Numbered from the stretch's first letter, positions 26,042 to 35,141 are shown. The stretch: 49,815 nucleotides of DNA from Paludibacteraceae bacterium (GCA_017430235.1 JAFRNH010000048.1:1-49815), one strand, 5' to 3'. A program made the numbers and translations. The notes: generated from the letters alone by a model not told the origin.

Positions 26042-27295
26042 TTACCTCTGAGAAAAAATCTCATGGTAACCCACCAACTGGTCATGGTCATAATTAGAAC
26101 CTAAAGGTCGATAGTAAACATATATTTGGTAACTATTTTCGGTCTCCCAATAAGAACCTTCCGTTCGCTCATTAGAAGCAGCTTTCGATCCCGCAGGAAG
26201 AAATACATACTGATAATTGTATCCGCCATTTTTTAGAATAAGGGCCAACTCATATTGGTGTCGTTCAAAGTTGTACACCATTTTGTTTTTCTCTTCCAAC
26301 CAATTATCATTAAAACCTCCAATGACATAGACAGAGCCATCCAACCACGGATCTTCTCTAGGATAGACAAAATGAACAATTGAATAATCGATCTCCGCTT
26401 CACTCCATACATCCTGTGCATGCACTTTAAAATGTCCATTCACATCTTTTTCAAAAGCGTGAGACTGTCCCTCCTCATACTTTCCCGGCATTACTTCTAC
26501 ATGATAATAGGGTTCATAATAGGCAATTCGTTCTATTCTTCCACTATAACGAAAACGATGTGAGAAATCAACTACATTATACTCCCTTCCTCCTTCGAAT
26601 GACAACTTACGTTCATCTTCGAATATCATCGATGAGGGTTTTATATATGTTGGTTTCAGATCAAACAACTCATTATCATGACGTCCATTCTGTCTGACAA
26701 CCACTTTCAGTTCTTCTTGCATAGGATTCAGTTTATCATTGAATAACAATTCAAATGTCAGATGCTGATAAATACTATTAACACCATACACAGATTTACC
26801 AGAAACATTACCATCCAAAGACAACTGATTGTCACAGATAGAGAAACACCCCGTCATCAAGATTTTATCAGGTGCATCCGTATCATACACCTTAATAACA
26901 TAATTACCAGATAATGTTGGCGTTAAATTCTCATTAGGTAAACGAACAGAGAAATGAGCATAATCAAACTTTGTATTGGTTGAGATAATAGGATTATCAA
27001 AAACCACCTCATTGATTCCCTCCAAATACTCCATTTCATTCAATGAAGAAGGACTCCAGTCTGCATTACAAAGCTCTATTTTATAGGCTAGATGAGGATA
27101 GTTGGATGACATATAATCAAACGCAACCGTAACATAGTCTGATGAATTTTTATCCAAAACAGGATAATCCAACTGATTATCATTTAAAAACAATTGGATT
27201 GTTTGTATCTTGTCATCATACGCACGCGTACGATAAGAAGACGCGCCCAATAACCATTGGGGCAATAGAAGTAGCAAAATAAAAAATTTCTTCAT
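26042..27295 (-). CDS. Type IX secretion plug-domain protein (DUF5103)
   Basis: About 417 residues. The start at 27295 (MKKFFILLLLLPQWLLGASS) gives a proper signal peptide; the upstream in-frame codons overlap the AICAR transformylase gene. The rest matches the DUF5103 family, also called T9SS plug protein: RTRAYDDKIQTIQLFLNDNQLDYPV, FDYMSSNYPHLAYKIELCNADWSPS, NSIYQHLTFELLFN and ENSYQIYVYYRPLGSNYDHDQLVGY. In the translocon this protein closes the periplasmic side of the SprA/Sov channel when PorV is absent. It is read together with the upstream 27346-28524 gene (50 bases apart). Confidence 0.85.
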   Translation of the reverse strand: MKKFFILLLLLPQWLLGASSYRTRAYDDKIQTIQLFLNDNQLDYPVLDKNSSDYVTVAFDYMSSNYPHLAYKIELCNADWSPSSLNEMEYLEGINEVVFDNPIISTNTKFDYAHFSVRLPNENLTPTLSGNYVIKVYDTDAPDKILMTGCFSICDNQLSLDGNVSGKSVYGVNSIYQHLTFELLFNDKLNPMQEELKVVVRQNGRHDNELFDLKPTYIKPSSMIFEDERKLSFEGGREYNVVDFSHRFRYSGRIERIAYYEPYYHVEVMPGKYEEGQSHAFEKDVNGHFKVHAQDVWSEAEIDYSIVHFVYPREDPWLDGSVYVIGGFNDNWLEEKNKMVYNFERHQYELALILKNGGYNYQYVFLPAGSKAASNERTEGSYWETENSYQIYVYYRPLGSNYDHDQLVGYHEIFSQR

Positions 27296-27345
27296 ATACG
27301 AATAGAAGGAAAAGGGTAAACACAATGGTTTACCCTCTATGCATA

Positions 27346-28524
27346 TTAATGATGGAATAAGCGAACACCAGTAAAGGTCATTGTCATACCATACTTGTCG
27401 CATGTTTCAATCACATTATCATCACGAACGGAACCACCAGGTTGTGCAATAAATTTCACACCACTTTTGTGAGCACGTTCAATGTTATCGCCAAATGGGA
27501 AAAAGGCATCTGAACCTAACGACACATTATCCATTTTTGCCAACCAAGCTTGTTTCTCCTCTTTCGTCAACACAGACGGACGTTCAGTAAAGAATTGTTG
27601 CCATGCACCATCGCGCAAAACATCATCATGCTCATCCTCCGAAATGTAAACATCTATCGTATTATCACGATCTGCACGTCTGATACCCTCTTTGAATGGC
27701 AAGTTCATCACCTTTGGATGCTGACGTAAAAACCAGATATCAGCCTTGTTTCCAGCCAAACGAGTGCAATGGATTCTTGATTGTTGACCAGCGCCAATAC
27801 CGATAGCTTGTCCATCCTTGGCATAACAAACAGAGTTTGACTGCGTATATTTCAATGTGATCAAAGCAATCAACAAGTCACGTTTTGCCTCCTCTGTAAA
27901 TGATTTACTTTGTGTAGGGAACTCTTTAAACAATGACTCATCGATCTTAATTTCATTACGGCCCTGTTCGAACGTAATTCCGTACACTTGTTTTCTTTCT
28001 ATCGGATCCGGACGATAATTTGGATCTATCTGAATCACATTATACGTACCTTTTCTCTTATTCTTCAAGATATTCAATGCAGCTTCCGTATATCCAGGTG
28101 CGATGACACCATCAGACACCTCTCTATTTATCAAGAAAGCCGTCTCCTCATCACATACATCAGACAATGCTATGAAATCGCCATAGGATGACATTCTGTC
28201 GGCACCACGTGCACGTGCATAAGCAGTAGCCAACGGAGAAAGTTTCGCATCATCTACAAAATAGATCTTTTTCAATGTTTCCGACATCTCCACTGCAACT
28301 GCTGCACCAGCCGGACTTACATGCTTAAATGACGCTGCCGCAGGAAGTCCTGTTGCCTCCTTCAATTCTTTCACCAATTGCCAACTATTAAAAGCATCCA
28401 AGAAATTTATATACCCTGGACGCCCATTCAACACCTGAATAGGCAACTCTCCCTCTTGCATGAAAATACGAGAAGGTTTTTGGTTGGGATTACAACCATA
28501 CTTTAACTCCAATTCCTTTGCCAT
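27346..28524 (-). CDS. Free-standing AICAR transformylase (PurH C-terminal half homologue)
   Basis: A 392-residue protein that matches only the AICAR formyltransferase part of PurH: YGCNPNQKPSRIF at the start, AAASFKHVSPAGAA with the catalytic K-H pair, YARARGADRMSSYGDFIALSD, SNSVCYAKDGQAIGIGAGQQSRIHC and SDAFFPFGDNIE. The N-terminal IMP cyclohydrolase (MGS) domain is missing. It adds a formyl group from 10-formyl-THF to AICAR in purine synthesis. Such stand-alone forms are known in Bacteroides next to a full PurH elsewhere in the genome. It is upstream of the T9SS plug gene; a hairpin lies at 28541-28565. Confidence 0.9.
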   Translation of the reverse strand: MAKELELKYGCNPNQKPSRIFMQEGELPIQVLNGRPGYINFLDAFNSWQLVKELKEATGLPAAASFKHVSPAGAAVAVEMSETLKKIYFVDDAKLSPLATAYARARGADRMSSYGDFIALSDVCDEETAFLINREVSDGVIAPGYTEAALNILKNKRKGTYNVIQIDPNYRPDPIERKQVYGITFEQGRNEIKIDESLFKEFPTQSKSFTEEAKRDLLIALITLKYTQSNSVCYAKDGQAIGIGAGQQSRIHCTRLAGNKADIWFLRQHPKVMNLPFKEGIRRADRDNTIDVYISEDEHDDVLRDGAWQQFFTERPSVLTKEEKQAWLAKMDNVSLGSDAFFPFGDNIERAHKSGVKFIAQPGGSVRDDNVIETCDKYGMTMTFTGVRLFHH

Positions 28525-28540
28525 TTTTTTAAATTATTAA

Positions 28541-28565
28541 AGGGGAACTAACTCTTAATTCCCCT
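28541..28565. repeat. Hairpin between lipoprotein and AICAR transformylase genes
   Basis: AGGGGAA (28541-28547) pairs with TTCCCCT (28559-28565). On the minus strand it lies 51 bases after the lipoprotein stop and 17 bases before the transformylase start. The following T-run is weak (TTTAATAATTT), so it may be a leaky terminator or a leader structure. Confidence 0.5.
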
Positions 28566-28615
28566 AATTATCTTTATCGAAATTTTTCGTACAATAACTG
28601 CTTGAAACGTGGCGA

Positions 28616-29059
28616 TTATCTCTCGAACACCTCTTCTATTCGTTCTACTCCGCCATCTTCCAAATCCTCATAATATACTAGAATCATTCTCCAATCAGAC
28701 AAATCTCCTATTTCATAATACCACACTCCGTCTCGTGTACGCATCACAAGTTCTCCTCCTCTTAAACTCCATGAGCCATCAATCCAATCTGCATACACAC
28801 GACCAAAACGGGTAACTCGTGTCGTCCTTATACGAAGATCTCCATTTCTGAAGAACTTGTATGAAACATCCTCTTTTTCATACTCCTTATAATCCTCTTT
28901 CCAATGAGAACGAGACTCCACATAATGTACTGTTTTAACCAAATGCCAGGCATCACCCACTATATAATCTTCATCAGTATACTCTGTATCACAAGAACTC
29001 AGACCAAAAGCAACCATTAGTACAATGCTTACCCAATAAATAATTCTGTAATTTTTCAT
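28616..29059 (-). CDS. Small lipoprotein, lipocalin-like
   Basis: A 147-residue protein with a lipoprotein signal ending LMVAFGLSSC (lipobox L-S-S-C). The rest consists of short beta strands with aromatic residues (DAWHLVKTVHY, VSYKFFRNGDLRIRTTRVTR, GSWSLRGGELVMRTRDGVWYYEI), the pattern of the small lipocalin-like lipoproteins frequent in Bacteroidales. Ligand and role are unknown. A -7 element TATATTTG (complement of 29148-29155) is upstream. Confidence 0.75.
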   Translation of the reverse strand: MKNYRIIYWVSIVLMVAFGLSSCDTEYTDEDYIVGDAWHLVKTVHYVESRSHWKEDYKEYEKEDVSYKFFRNGDLRIRTTRVTRFGRVYADWIDGSWSLRGGELVMRTRDGVWYYEIGDLSDWRMILVYYEDLEDGGVERIEEVFER

Positions 29060-29147
29060 ATTATACTATTTTTTAATGATACGTATTTTTAGTTCTTTGT
29101 TTATCTTTTCGGCTTGCCTATTTCATCTATCCGAACAATAAGTCGTG

Positions 29148-29155
29148 CAAATATA
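29148..29155 (-). promoter_or_regulatory. -7 element of the lipoprotein gene
   Basis: The minus strand reads TATATTTG, 88 bases before the ATG. Confidence 0.4.
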
Positions 29156-29215
29156 TAAATTTTATTTTAAATCGCATTTCTCAAGAACTCTTCTTTTCAC
29201 ATCTGAAATATTTAT

Positions 29216-29223
29216 TACATTTG
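29216..29223 (+). promoter_or_regulatory. -7 element of the esterase-expansin gene
   Basis: TACATTTG matches TAnnTTTG, 28 bases before the ATG at 29252. Confidence 0.45.
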
Positions 29224-29251
29224 CAAACATTGACCACATAAACATTCATCC

Positions 29252-31255
29252 ATGAAAAAACAAATCATCTTAATTATTCTTTTTCTCATTGGTTGCTGCC
29301 TATCAGCTCAATCATTAGACAAACAAGAATCCGAATCTGTAAAGAAACAAGTTATAGCCGAATGGAAATCGCAGATGTCCAACCTTTATGACGATGCTTA
29401 TAAAGAGCACATCATCAGACGCGATGGGTTGGAATTGGCATTGGCATACATCATCAGAGGTTCAGAACCTACAGGAGGACGCAGTTTATGGATATCCATG
29501 CATGGTGGTGGAAATGCTCCTAAAGAGACAAACGACCAACAGTGGGAGAATCAAATATACCTTTACGAACCTCAAGGTATATACGTGGCTCCTAGAGCTC
29601 CATGGGATGATTGGGATATGTGGTTCAAAGCTCCTATCGACTCTCTGTTTCAAGACTTAATCACAATGATGATTGTCAAAGAGAACATCAATCCTGACAA
29701 AGTATACCTCTTAGGCTATTCCGCTGGTGGTGACGGTGTTTGGCGATTGGCTCCTCGTCTTGCGGATCACTGGGCTGCTGCCTCTATGATGGCTGGTCAC
29801 CCTGGAGATGTCGGTCTTCGCAACCTAATCAACACCCCATTCACTATCTGGGTAGGTGCTCTCGACTCTGCCTACGACCGCAACAAGGAGGTAGAAAAAA
29901 GAGGTTACGAAATGGACTCTCTCAGTCAGACCGTTCCTGGAAAATACATCCACCAAAACAATATTGTTGCTGGGAAAAGTCACTGGATGGACCAAGTGGA
30001 CACTGCTGCTATCAGTTGGATGAATCGATACACGCGCGACGCTCACCCTAAACAGATTATCTGGACACAAGAGGAATGTTTACGTGACGCATTCTACTGG
30101 GTCTCTCTCCCCTCCTCCATCAAACCAGTTCGTGGCAACACTTTTGAAGCAGAGATTGAAGGCAATACCATCACAATCGACAAGATGGACTACGACGAGG
30201 TGACAATCTGGTTGGACGATGACATGCTAGACCTTTCTCAACCTGTTACCATTCAATACGATGGAAGGACACTATTCAAACAAGTGGTGGAAAGAACGGA
30301 GGAAAGCATGAAGCAATCCATCTATGAACGAAAAGACCCTTCGTTCTGTTTCCCTGCTAATGTAACCATCTCAAAAGAGATGACCTACGAAGAAGAGGAA
30401 CCTGTGGAGAGAATCGCCTGCGACACCACATGGTTCACTGGCGAAGGTACTCAGTATGGTGGTATTGCAGGTACCAATGGAGGAAACTGCGGCATTTTCG
30501 TAGAAGAGGGGGATTTCTATCATTGCGCCATGAATCACATTCAATATGACAGTAGCTACGCATGTGGAGCCTGTGTAAAAGTCTACGGACCTATTGGAGA
30601 AATCACAGTAAAAGTGGTGGATCGCTGTCCTGAATGCAAAATGGGTGACATTGATTTCTCAACCGATGCCTTCACCACCATCGCCAAACTGGAAGATGGA
30701 CGAGTACCTATCAGATGGCAGTTTGTACCATGCCAAGAAGACAAGAACATCAAAGTGATGTTTGAAAAAGGAACAAGTCCGTTCTACTTCAAAGCAATAT
30801 TTTACGACATAAGACACAGAATAAAAAGTCTAGAATACAAACGTTCTGATGGCTCCTTCGTTCCAATTCATCGTGAAATGTACAACTACTTTGTAGCACA
30901 GCAAGGTATAGATGAAGACCCATCCAAATGCGGACCTTACACATTCAGATTGACCGACGAGCACGGTGGCGTTGTCTATGTAGAGAATGTACAGTATGAA
31001 GCAGGTGTTGAAATAGACTTAGGCAAGCAATTTCCAAAAGCCAATTGTGGAGAAGATAGTGCAGTAGACGAAATCGAGAATTCCCTATTATGGAGTGATG
31101 ATATTTTGCGAATCGAAGCATACGATTTATTAGGACACACCATCTACTCCACCAATCAACGAGACGAATACCTGAAATTTGCTCAAGAGTGGAATCGTAT
31201 TCACATTATAAAGATATACTTCGAGAAATTCAGCAGAGTGGAATTACGGAAATAA
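29252..31255 (+). CDS. Secreted fusion of an alpha/beta-hydrolase (esterase) and an expansin-like module
   Basis: A 667-residue protein with a signal peptide (ends CLSAQS). Residues about 60-270 are an alpha/beta-hydrolase of the PHB-depolymerase/feruloyl-esterase type: SLWISMHGGG for the oxyanion side and VYLLGYSAGGDG with nucleophile S157. Residues about 390-495 are an expansin double-psi beta-barrel: CGNxG-like GGNCGIF, ACGACVKVYG, and KVVDRCPECKMGDIDFS with D457 and D468, 11 apart as in bacterial expansin EXLX1. Residues about 495-605 look like the second expansin domain (CBM63 fold). The C-terminal 60 residues resemble a worn T9SS sorting domain (IEAYDLLGHTIYS). It probably loosens and de-esterifies plant or algal wall polymers. 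Confidence 0.85.
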   Translation: MKKQIILIILFLIGCCLSAQSLDKQESESVKKQVIAEWKSQMSNLYDDAYKEHIIRRDGLELALAYIIRGSEPTGGRSLWISMHGGGNAPKETNDQQWENQIYLYEPQGIYVAPRAPWDDWDMWFKAPIDSLFQDLITMMIVKENINPDKVYLLGYSAGGDGVWRLAPRLADHWAAASMMAGHPGDVGLRNLINTPFTIWVGALDSAYDRNKEVEKRGYEMDSLSQTVPGKYIHQNNIVAGKSHWMDQVDTAAISWMNRYTRDAHPKQIIWTQEECLRDAFYWVSLPSSIKPVRGNTFEAEIEGNTITIDKMDYDEVTIWLDDDMLDLSQPVTIQYDGRTLFKQVVERTEESMKQSIYERKDPSFCFPANVTISKEMTYEEEEPVERIACDTTWFTGEGTQYGGIAGTNGGNCGIFVEEGDFYHCAMNHIQYDSSYACGACVKVYGPIGEITVKVVDRCPECKMGDIDFSTDAFTTIAKLEDGRVPIRWQFVPCQEDKNIKVMFEKGTSPFYFKAIFYDIRHRIKSLEYKRSDGSFVPIHREMYNYFVAQQGIDEDPSKCGPYTFRLTDEHGGVVYVENVQYEAGVEIDLGKQFPKANCGEDSAVDEIENSLLWSDDILRIEAYDLLGHTIYSTNQRDEYLKFAQEWNRIHIIKIYFEKFSRVELRK

Positions 31256-31258
31256 AAC

Positions 31259-31286
31259 AAAGGTGGATTTTATAAATCCACCTTTT
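31259..31286. terminator. Bidirectional terminator
   Basis: GGTGGATTT (31262-31270), loop TAT, AAATCCACC (31274-31282), flanked by an A-run and a T-run. It separates the convergent esterase-expansin and DUF454 genes and can serve both. Confidence 0.85.
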
Positions 31287-31665
31287 ATTTCTTTTTCGCC
31301 GTCGGAACAACAAAACCAACCACCAAAGCGCCAATAATACCAGCGCAAATCACTATTATTTTCACCACATTACTCGGTATAAAGAAAATAGTGGAGATGG
31401 AACACATGATAAGCATCATAGCAATGGCTGAGATTTTCCCGCGTATAGACAATCCTCGATTGTTCTCATATTCACGAATGTATTTTCCCAACCAGGATGC
31501 TAGCAATTTTTTCTGCAACCTCTCGCTACTTCTATAAAAAAGCCATGATGCTAAAAGCAAGAATGGCGTTGTAGGCAATCCCGGCACGACTACACCAATG
31601 GCACCCAATGCCACGCACAATGAACCTAACGCTATAAAAAGATATTCCTTAATCTGATGATTCAT
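31285..31665 (-). CDS. DUF454 (YbaN-like) inner-membrane protein
   Basis: A 126-residue membrane protein with two N-terminal helices bracketing GVVVPGLPTTPFLLLASWLFYRSS, the DUF454 hallmark, then WLGKYIREYENNRGLSIRGKI and two more helices. Its function is unknown. A minus-strand -7 element TAATTTTG is at 31683-31690. Confidence 0.9.
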   Translation of the reverse strand: MNHQIKEYLFIALGSLCVALGAIGVVVPGLPTTPFLLLASWLFYRSSERLQKKLLASWLGKYIREYENNRGLSIRGKISAIAMMLIMCSISTIFFIPSNVVKIIVICAGIIGALVVGFVVPTAKKK

Positions 31666-31682
31666 CTCTTTGAATTTTGATG

Positions 31683-31690
31683 CAAAATTA
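31683..31690 (-). promoter_or_regulatory. -7 element of the DUF454 gene
   Basis: The minus strand reads TAATTTTG, 17 bases before the ATG; leader very short. Confidence 0.4.
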
Positions 31691-31909
31691 ATGCTTTTAT
31701 TTCTATTTATAAGAAAATTTCATGAATTGTTTTCACCCCGAAACAATAGGAAAACAGAGGTTTCAAAAGGAATAACAACGATTTTTTACTGAAACAAAAA
31801 TACCATGATTTGAGATAATAATCACATAGCAATAGAAAAGGAAATATTATTTTTGAACTAAACTTATTGGCTTAAGTTAAAAATGAAGTTTATGTAAAAT
31901 TTAAGTGTT

Positions 31910-32965
31910 ATGAAAGCTAGAATCATTATTGCAAGTGTTGTGTGTTGTTTGACTCTTCAATCGCACGCACAAGAAAGTTGGAAACTCATATGGAATGACG
32001 AATTTGATTACAACGGAGCACCGGATAATTCAAAATGGTCGTTTGACACAGAAGGGAATAATTGGAACTGGGGAAATGACGAGCAACAAAATTACACCCC
32101 AGAAGAAATGAAAAACGCATGGGTAGAAAATGGCAATTTGATCATTGAAGCCCGAAAAGAGAGCTATAGGTGGTATGGAGATGGAGAAACAAAGAACTAC
32201 ACATCTGCCCGTCTTCGCACTTACAGAAAAGGAGATTGGTGTTATTGTAAGATTGAAGTTCGTGCATTACTTCCAGAAGGGAAAGGCATGTGGCCAGCCA
32301 TTTGGTTGTTGCCAACAGATGAAGTATACGGAGGATGGCCCCAGAGTGGCGAGTTGGACATCATGGAGAATGTAGGATTTGATCCAAGCAGAATACATTG
32401 TAACATCCACACCGAAGCTTACAACCATAAAAACGGAACCAATAAAGGTAATTCCGTTAACGTCTCCCTACCACACGATAATTGGCATGTCTATCGTATT
32501 GAATGGGATGCAGAAAGCATCAACTATTACGTAGATGACACACATGTTTTCACATTCCAAAACGAACACAGAACCTGGAAAGAGTGGCCATTTGATCAAA
32601 AATTTCACTTGCTTCTCAACATTGCCGTTGGTGGAAGCTGGGGAGGTGAACAAGGAATCGAAGATTGGAGACTTCCTCAAAGAATGCTTGTAGACTACGT
32701 GAGAGTTTATGAAAAATCAGGTATGTCATCAATGGATGATGAAATAGCAAATACAGTAAAAGTATATCCATCTTTAGCAGAAGAGACCATTAGCATTAGC
32801 GGACTAACCACTAGCGAGCAAATTCAAATCATATCCATCAATGGAAATGTGATTATGGAAGCTAAAGTTGACGCTGACGACAACACGCTCAATGTAGACG
32901 GATTGTCACAAGGCAAGTATCTTGTAAGAATTGGCAATTCAACATATCCATTCATAAAGAAATAA
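31910..32965 (+). CDS. GH16 beta-glucanase with T9SS sorting domain
   Basis: A 351-residue protein with a signal peptide (ends QSHAQ). Residues about 22-265 are a GH16 jelly roll: WKLIWNDEFDYNGAPDNSKW, SARLRTYRKGDWCYCKIEVRALLPEGKGMWPAIWLLP, and GELDIMENVG, the E-x-D-x-x-E motif with E148, D150 and E153. HLLLNIAVGGSWGG closes the fold. The uninterrupted ExDxxE spacing fits laminarinase or lichenase subfamilies. The last about 75 residues are a T9SS type A domain (VKVYPSLAEETISISG ... LSQGKYLVRIGN). It is likely surface-bound and acts with the neighbouring esterase-expansin on beta-glucans. Confidence 0.93.
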   Translation: MKARIIIASVVCCLTLQSHAQESWKLIWNDEFDYNGAPDNSKWSFDTEGNNWNWGNDEQQNYTPEEMKNAWVENGNLIIEARKESYRWYGDGETKNYTSARLRTYRKGDWCYCKIEVRALLPEGKGMWPAIWLLPTDEVYGGWPQSGELDIMENVGFDPSRIHCNIHTEAYNHKNGTNKGNSVNVSLPHDNWHVYRIEWDAESINYYVDDTHVFTFQNEHRTWKEWPFDQKFHLLLNIAVGGSWGGEQGIEDWRLPQRMLVDYVRVYEKSGMSSMDDEIANTVKVYPSLAEETISISGLTTSEQIQIISINGNVIMEAKVDADDNTLNVDGLSQGKYLVRIGNSTYPFIKK

Positions 32966-33004
32966 AAGAACAGAGAACCATAGGTTTAAGGATTATTATT
33001 ACCG

Positions 33005-33045
33005 TATAACCCGCTTGCCAATTCTGGCAGGTGGGTTATATTTTT
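33005..33045 (+). terminator. Terminator after the GH16 gene
   Basis: TATAACCC and TGCCA pair with TGGCA and GGGTTATA around a short loop (33005-33040), with minor mismatches, followed by TTTTT. Confidence 0.8.
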
Positions 33046-33242
33046 ATCCTCATTTCAGATTAATTTATATTCGTATGCTCTTCTCTCCTCTTACGCAACA
33101 TTCGTAGTAAACAACACATCCCCCCAAATTAGCCATCTATTGCGAAGAAAATCAGTCAAACTATATCATTCACCACTGGTATTTTGAGGGCCGTTAAAAT
33201 TAAATATTGACACATTATTCTGTGTGTCATCATGGCAAAAAA

Positions 33243-33270
33243 AAGCCATCGGAAATCCGATGGCTTTTTA
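33243..33270 (-). terminator. Terminator after tsf
   Basis: AAGCCATCGGA (33243-33253) pairs perfectly with TCCGATGGCTT (33256-33266) around a two-base centre; on the minus strand a T-run follows. It lies 20 bases past the tsf stop and closes the ribosomal operon. Confidence 0.88.
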
Positions 33271-33289
33271 TATAATCAGAATCGATGAA

Positions 33290-34282
33290 TTATTCTTGAT
33301 TCAATGTAAAGCGTTTGAAAGCAGTACAAGTCAAAGTCTTAGAAACAGAAGCCATATACTGAGCAACGTTGATCTTAGCCTCTTTAATGAAAGCTTGGTT
33401 CAACAAAGTTTGCTCTTTGTAGATTTTCTGAATACGACCATTAACGATACCGTCAATCATCTGAGGTTTCAAGTTAGCAGCAGCTTGAGCGCCAACTGTC
33501 TCTTTAATCTCACGAGCTTTAGCAGCTTGTTCAGCAGTGATCCAACCTTTTTCGATGTTAGATTCGATATGAGCATCAGAATCAACATGAGCAGGATTGA
33601 TACCAGCTTTAGACAAAGCGTTATCAACTTGTTTTTGAACCATTTCTGCTTTTGTCTTTTCAGTAGCGATTTCGCGCTCTTTAGCAACATACTCAGCAGG
33701 AACGCCCTTCTCATCGATAGCGATTGGGTTCATTGCAGCTACTTGCATTGCAACATCCTTGTAAGCTTGGACATCCAAACCAGCCTCATTGAAAGCAACG
33801 ATAGAAGCCAACATGTTACCTGGGTGAATGTAAGCCAAAGTAGCAGGACCTTTTACAAATTCGTAAGCGCCCAACTCCATTTTCTCACCAGTCACACCAG
33901 AGCGATCTGTGATCAATTGTTGAACAGATGAATTACCGATCATCAAAGAGTTCAATTCCTCCAAAGATGCAGGTTTCACCTCCATTGCCTTATCAAGTAT
34001 TTGTTTTGTCAAAGCGACAAAGTCAGCATTTTTAGCGACGAAGTCAGTTTCGCACTTCAAAGCAACGATAGCAGCGAAATCACCGTTAGCAGCAGCCAAC
34101 ACACAACCTTGTGCAGCATCGCGATCACTTCTTTTAGCAGCAATTGCCTGACCTCTTTTGCGGATAAGCTCTACAGCCTTGTCGAAATTGCCTTCAGCCT
34201 CAGTAAGAGCCTTCTTGCAATCCATCATACCCGCACCGGTCATAGTACGCAATTTGCTAATATCAGCCATTGAAACAGCCAT
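33290..34282 (-). CDS. tsf: Translation elongation factor Ts
   Basis: A 330-residue protein. It begins with the UBA-like domain MADISKLRTMTGAGMMDCKKALTEAEGNFDKAVELIRKRG, then AAKRSDRDAAQG, the family signature, and CETDFVAKN in the core. It exchanges GDP on EF-Tu. The start four residues before MADIS (MAVSMADIS) is the one usual in Bacteroides. Last gene of rplM-rpsI-rpsB-tsf, 28 bases after rpsB. Confidence 0.96.
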   Translation of the reverse strand: MAVSMADISKLRTMTGAGMMDCKKALTEAEGNFDKAVELIRKRGQAIAAKRSDRDAAQGCVLAAANGDFAAIVALKCETDFVAKNADFVALTKQILDKAMEVKPASLEELNSLMIGNSSVQQLITDRSGVTGEKMELGAYEFVKGPATLAYIHPGNMLASIVAFNEAGLDVQAYKDVAMQVAAMNPIAIDEKGVPAEYVAKEREIATEKTKAEMVQKQVDNALSKAGINPAHVDSDAHIESNIEKGWITAEQAAKAREIKETVGAQAAANLKPQMIDGIVNGRIQKIYKEQTLLNQAFIKEAKINVAQYMASVSKTLTCTAFKRFTLNQE

Positions 34283-34310
34283 ATCTCTTAAAAATAATTT
34301 ACGTTAATAA

Positions 34311-35141
34311 TTAATCTTCAGTAGTATTGAATTTGCTAGCTACTTTAGCGTTCAAAGCCTCACCATCTAAGTTAGTCTTAGGAGTTTTCTTAGCAGCTCT
34401 TCTGCGCTCTTTCTTTTCAACGCCTTCAGCAGATTCAGACTCTTCCTTCTCAACTTTTCTTTCATCCAATCCCTCTTTGATTGCACCACAAAGAGCATTC
34501 AAGATAACCTCTACAGATTTTGTAGCGTCATCGTTAGCAGGGATAATGAAATCGATGTCATTAGGATTAGAGTTTGTATCAACAATACCATATACTGGAA
34601 TACCCAATCTCTTAGCTTCTTTTACTGCGATGTTTTCTTTTGTTACGTCAACAACGAAAAGAGCAGCTGGAGTTCTTGTCATATCAGCGATACTACCCAA
34701 GTTTTTCTCCAATTTTGCACGTTGGCGAGAGATTTGAAGTTTTTCTCTTTTTGACAAGTTATCGTAAGTACCATCATTAGTTAACTTATCGATAGAAGCC
34801 ATTTTCTTAACTGCCTTACGGATTGTAGGGAAGTTGGTCAACATACCACCAGCCCAACGCTCAGTAACGTATGGCATAGAAACTTCAGATGCCTTATCAG
34901 CAACTACTTGCTTTGCTTGTTTTTTTGTTGCAACAAAAAGAATCTTTTTGCCCGATTTTGCAACCTGCTTCAAAGCAGCAGCAGCCTCATCTATTTTAAC
35001 TACAGTCTTGTGAAGATCAATAATATGGATACCATTACGTTCCATGAAGATATAAGGAGCCATTGCTGGGTTCCACTTTCTTTTCAAGTGTCCGAAATGA
35101 CAACCTGCTTCTAATAATTCATCAAAATTAGTTCTTGACAT
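34311..35141 (-). CDS. rpsB: 30S ribosomal protein S2
   Basis: A 276-residue protein with S2 signatures: LLEAGCHFGHLKRKWNPAMAPYIF near the start, FVATKKQAKQVV, RWAGGMLTNFPTIRKAV and GIPVYGIVDTNSNPNDIDFIIPANDDA. The C-terminal extension (EEKESAEGVEKKERRRAAKK-like, charged) is common in the phylum. It is preceded by an unusually long 141-base intercistronic gap with a predicted RNA structure. Confidence 0.96.
   Translation of the reverse strand: MSRTNFDELLEAGCHFGHLKRKWNPAMAPYIFMERNGIHIIDLHKTVVKIDEAAAALKQVAKSGKKILFVATKKQAKQVVADKASEVSMPYVTERWAGGMLTNFPTIRKAVKKMASIDKLTNDGTYDNLSKREKLQISRQRAKLEKNLGSIADMTRTPAALFVVDVTKENIAVKEAKRLGIPVYGIVDTNSNPNDIDFIIPANDDATKSVEVILNALCGAIKEGLDERKVEKEESESAEGVEKKERRRAAKKTPKTNLDGEALNAKVASKFNTTED

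Larger units (their letters stand above)
32966..33289. other. Intergenic region with two terminators and a small hairpin
   Basis: This 324-base gap between the GH16 gene and tsf holds the GH16 terminator (33005-33045), the tsf terminator (33243-33270) and a small inverted repeat TGACACA/TGTGTCA (33208-33214, 33223-33229). No credible ORF was found. Confidence 0.55.

Noticed and set aside
27296-27403. N-terminal extension of the T9SS plug protein
   Set aside because: The extra 36 codons overlap the AICAR transformylase gene and would bury the signal peptide inside the protein.
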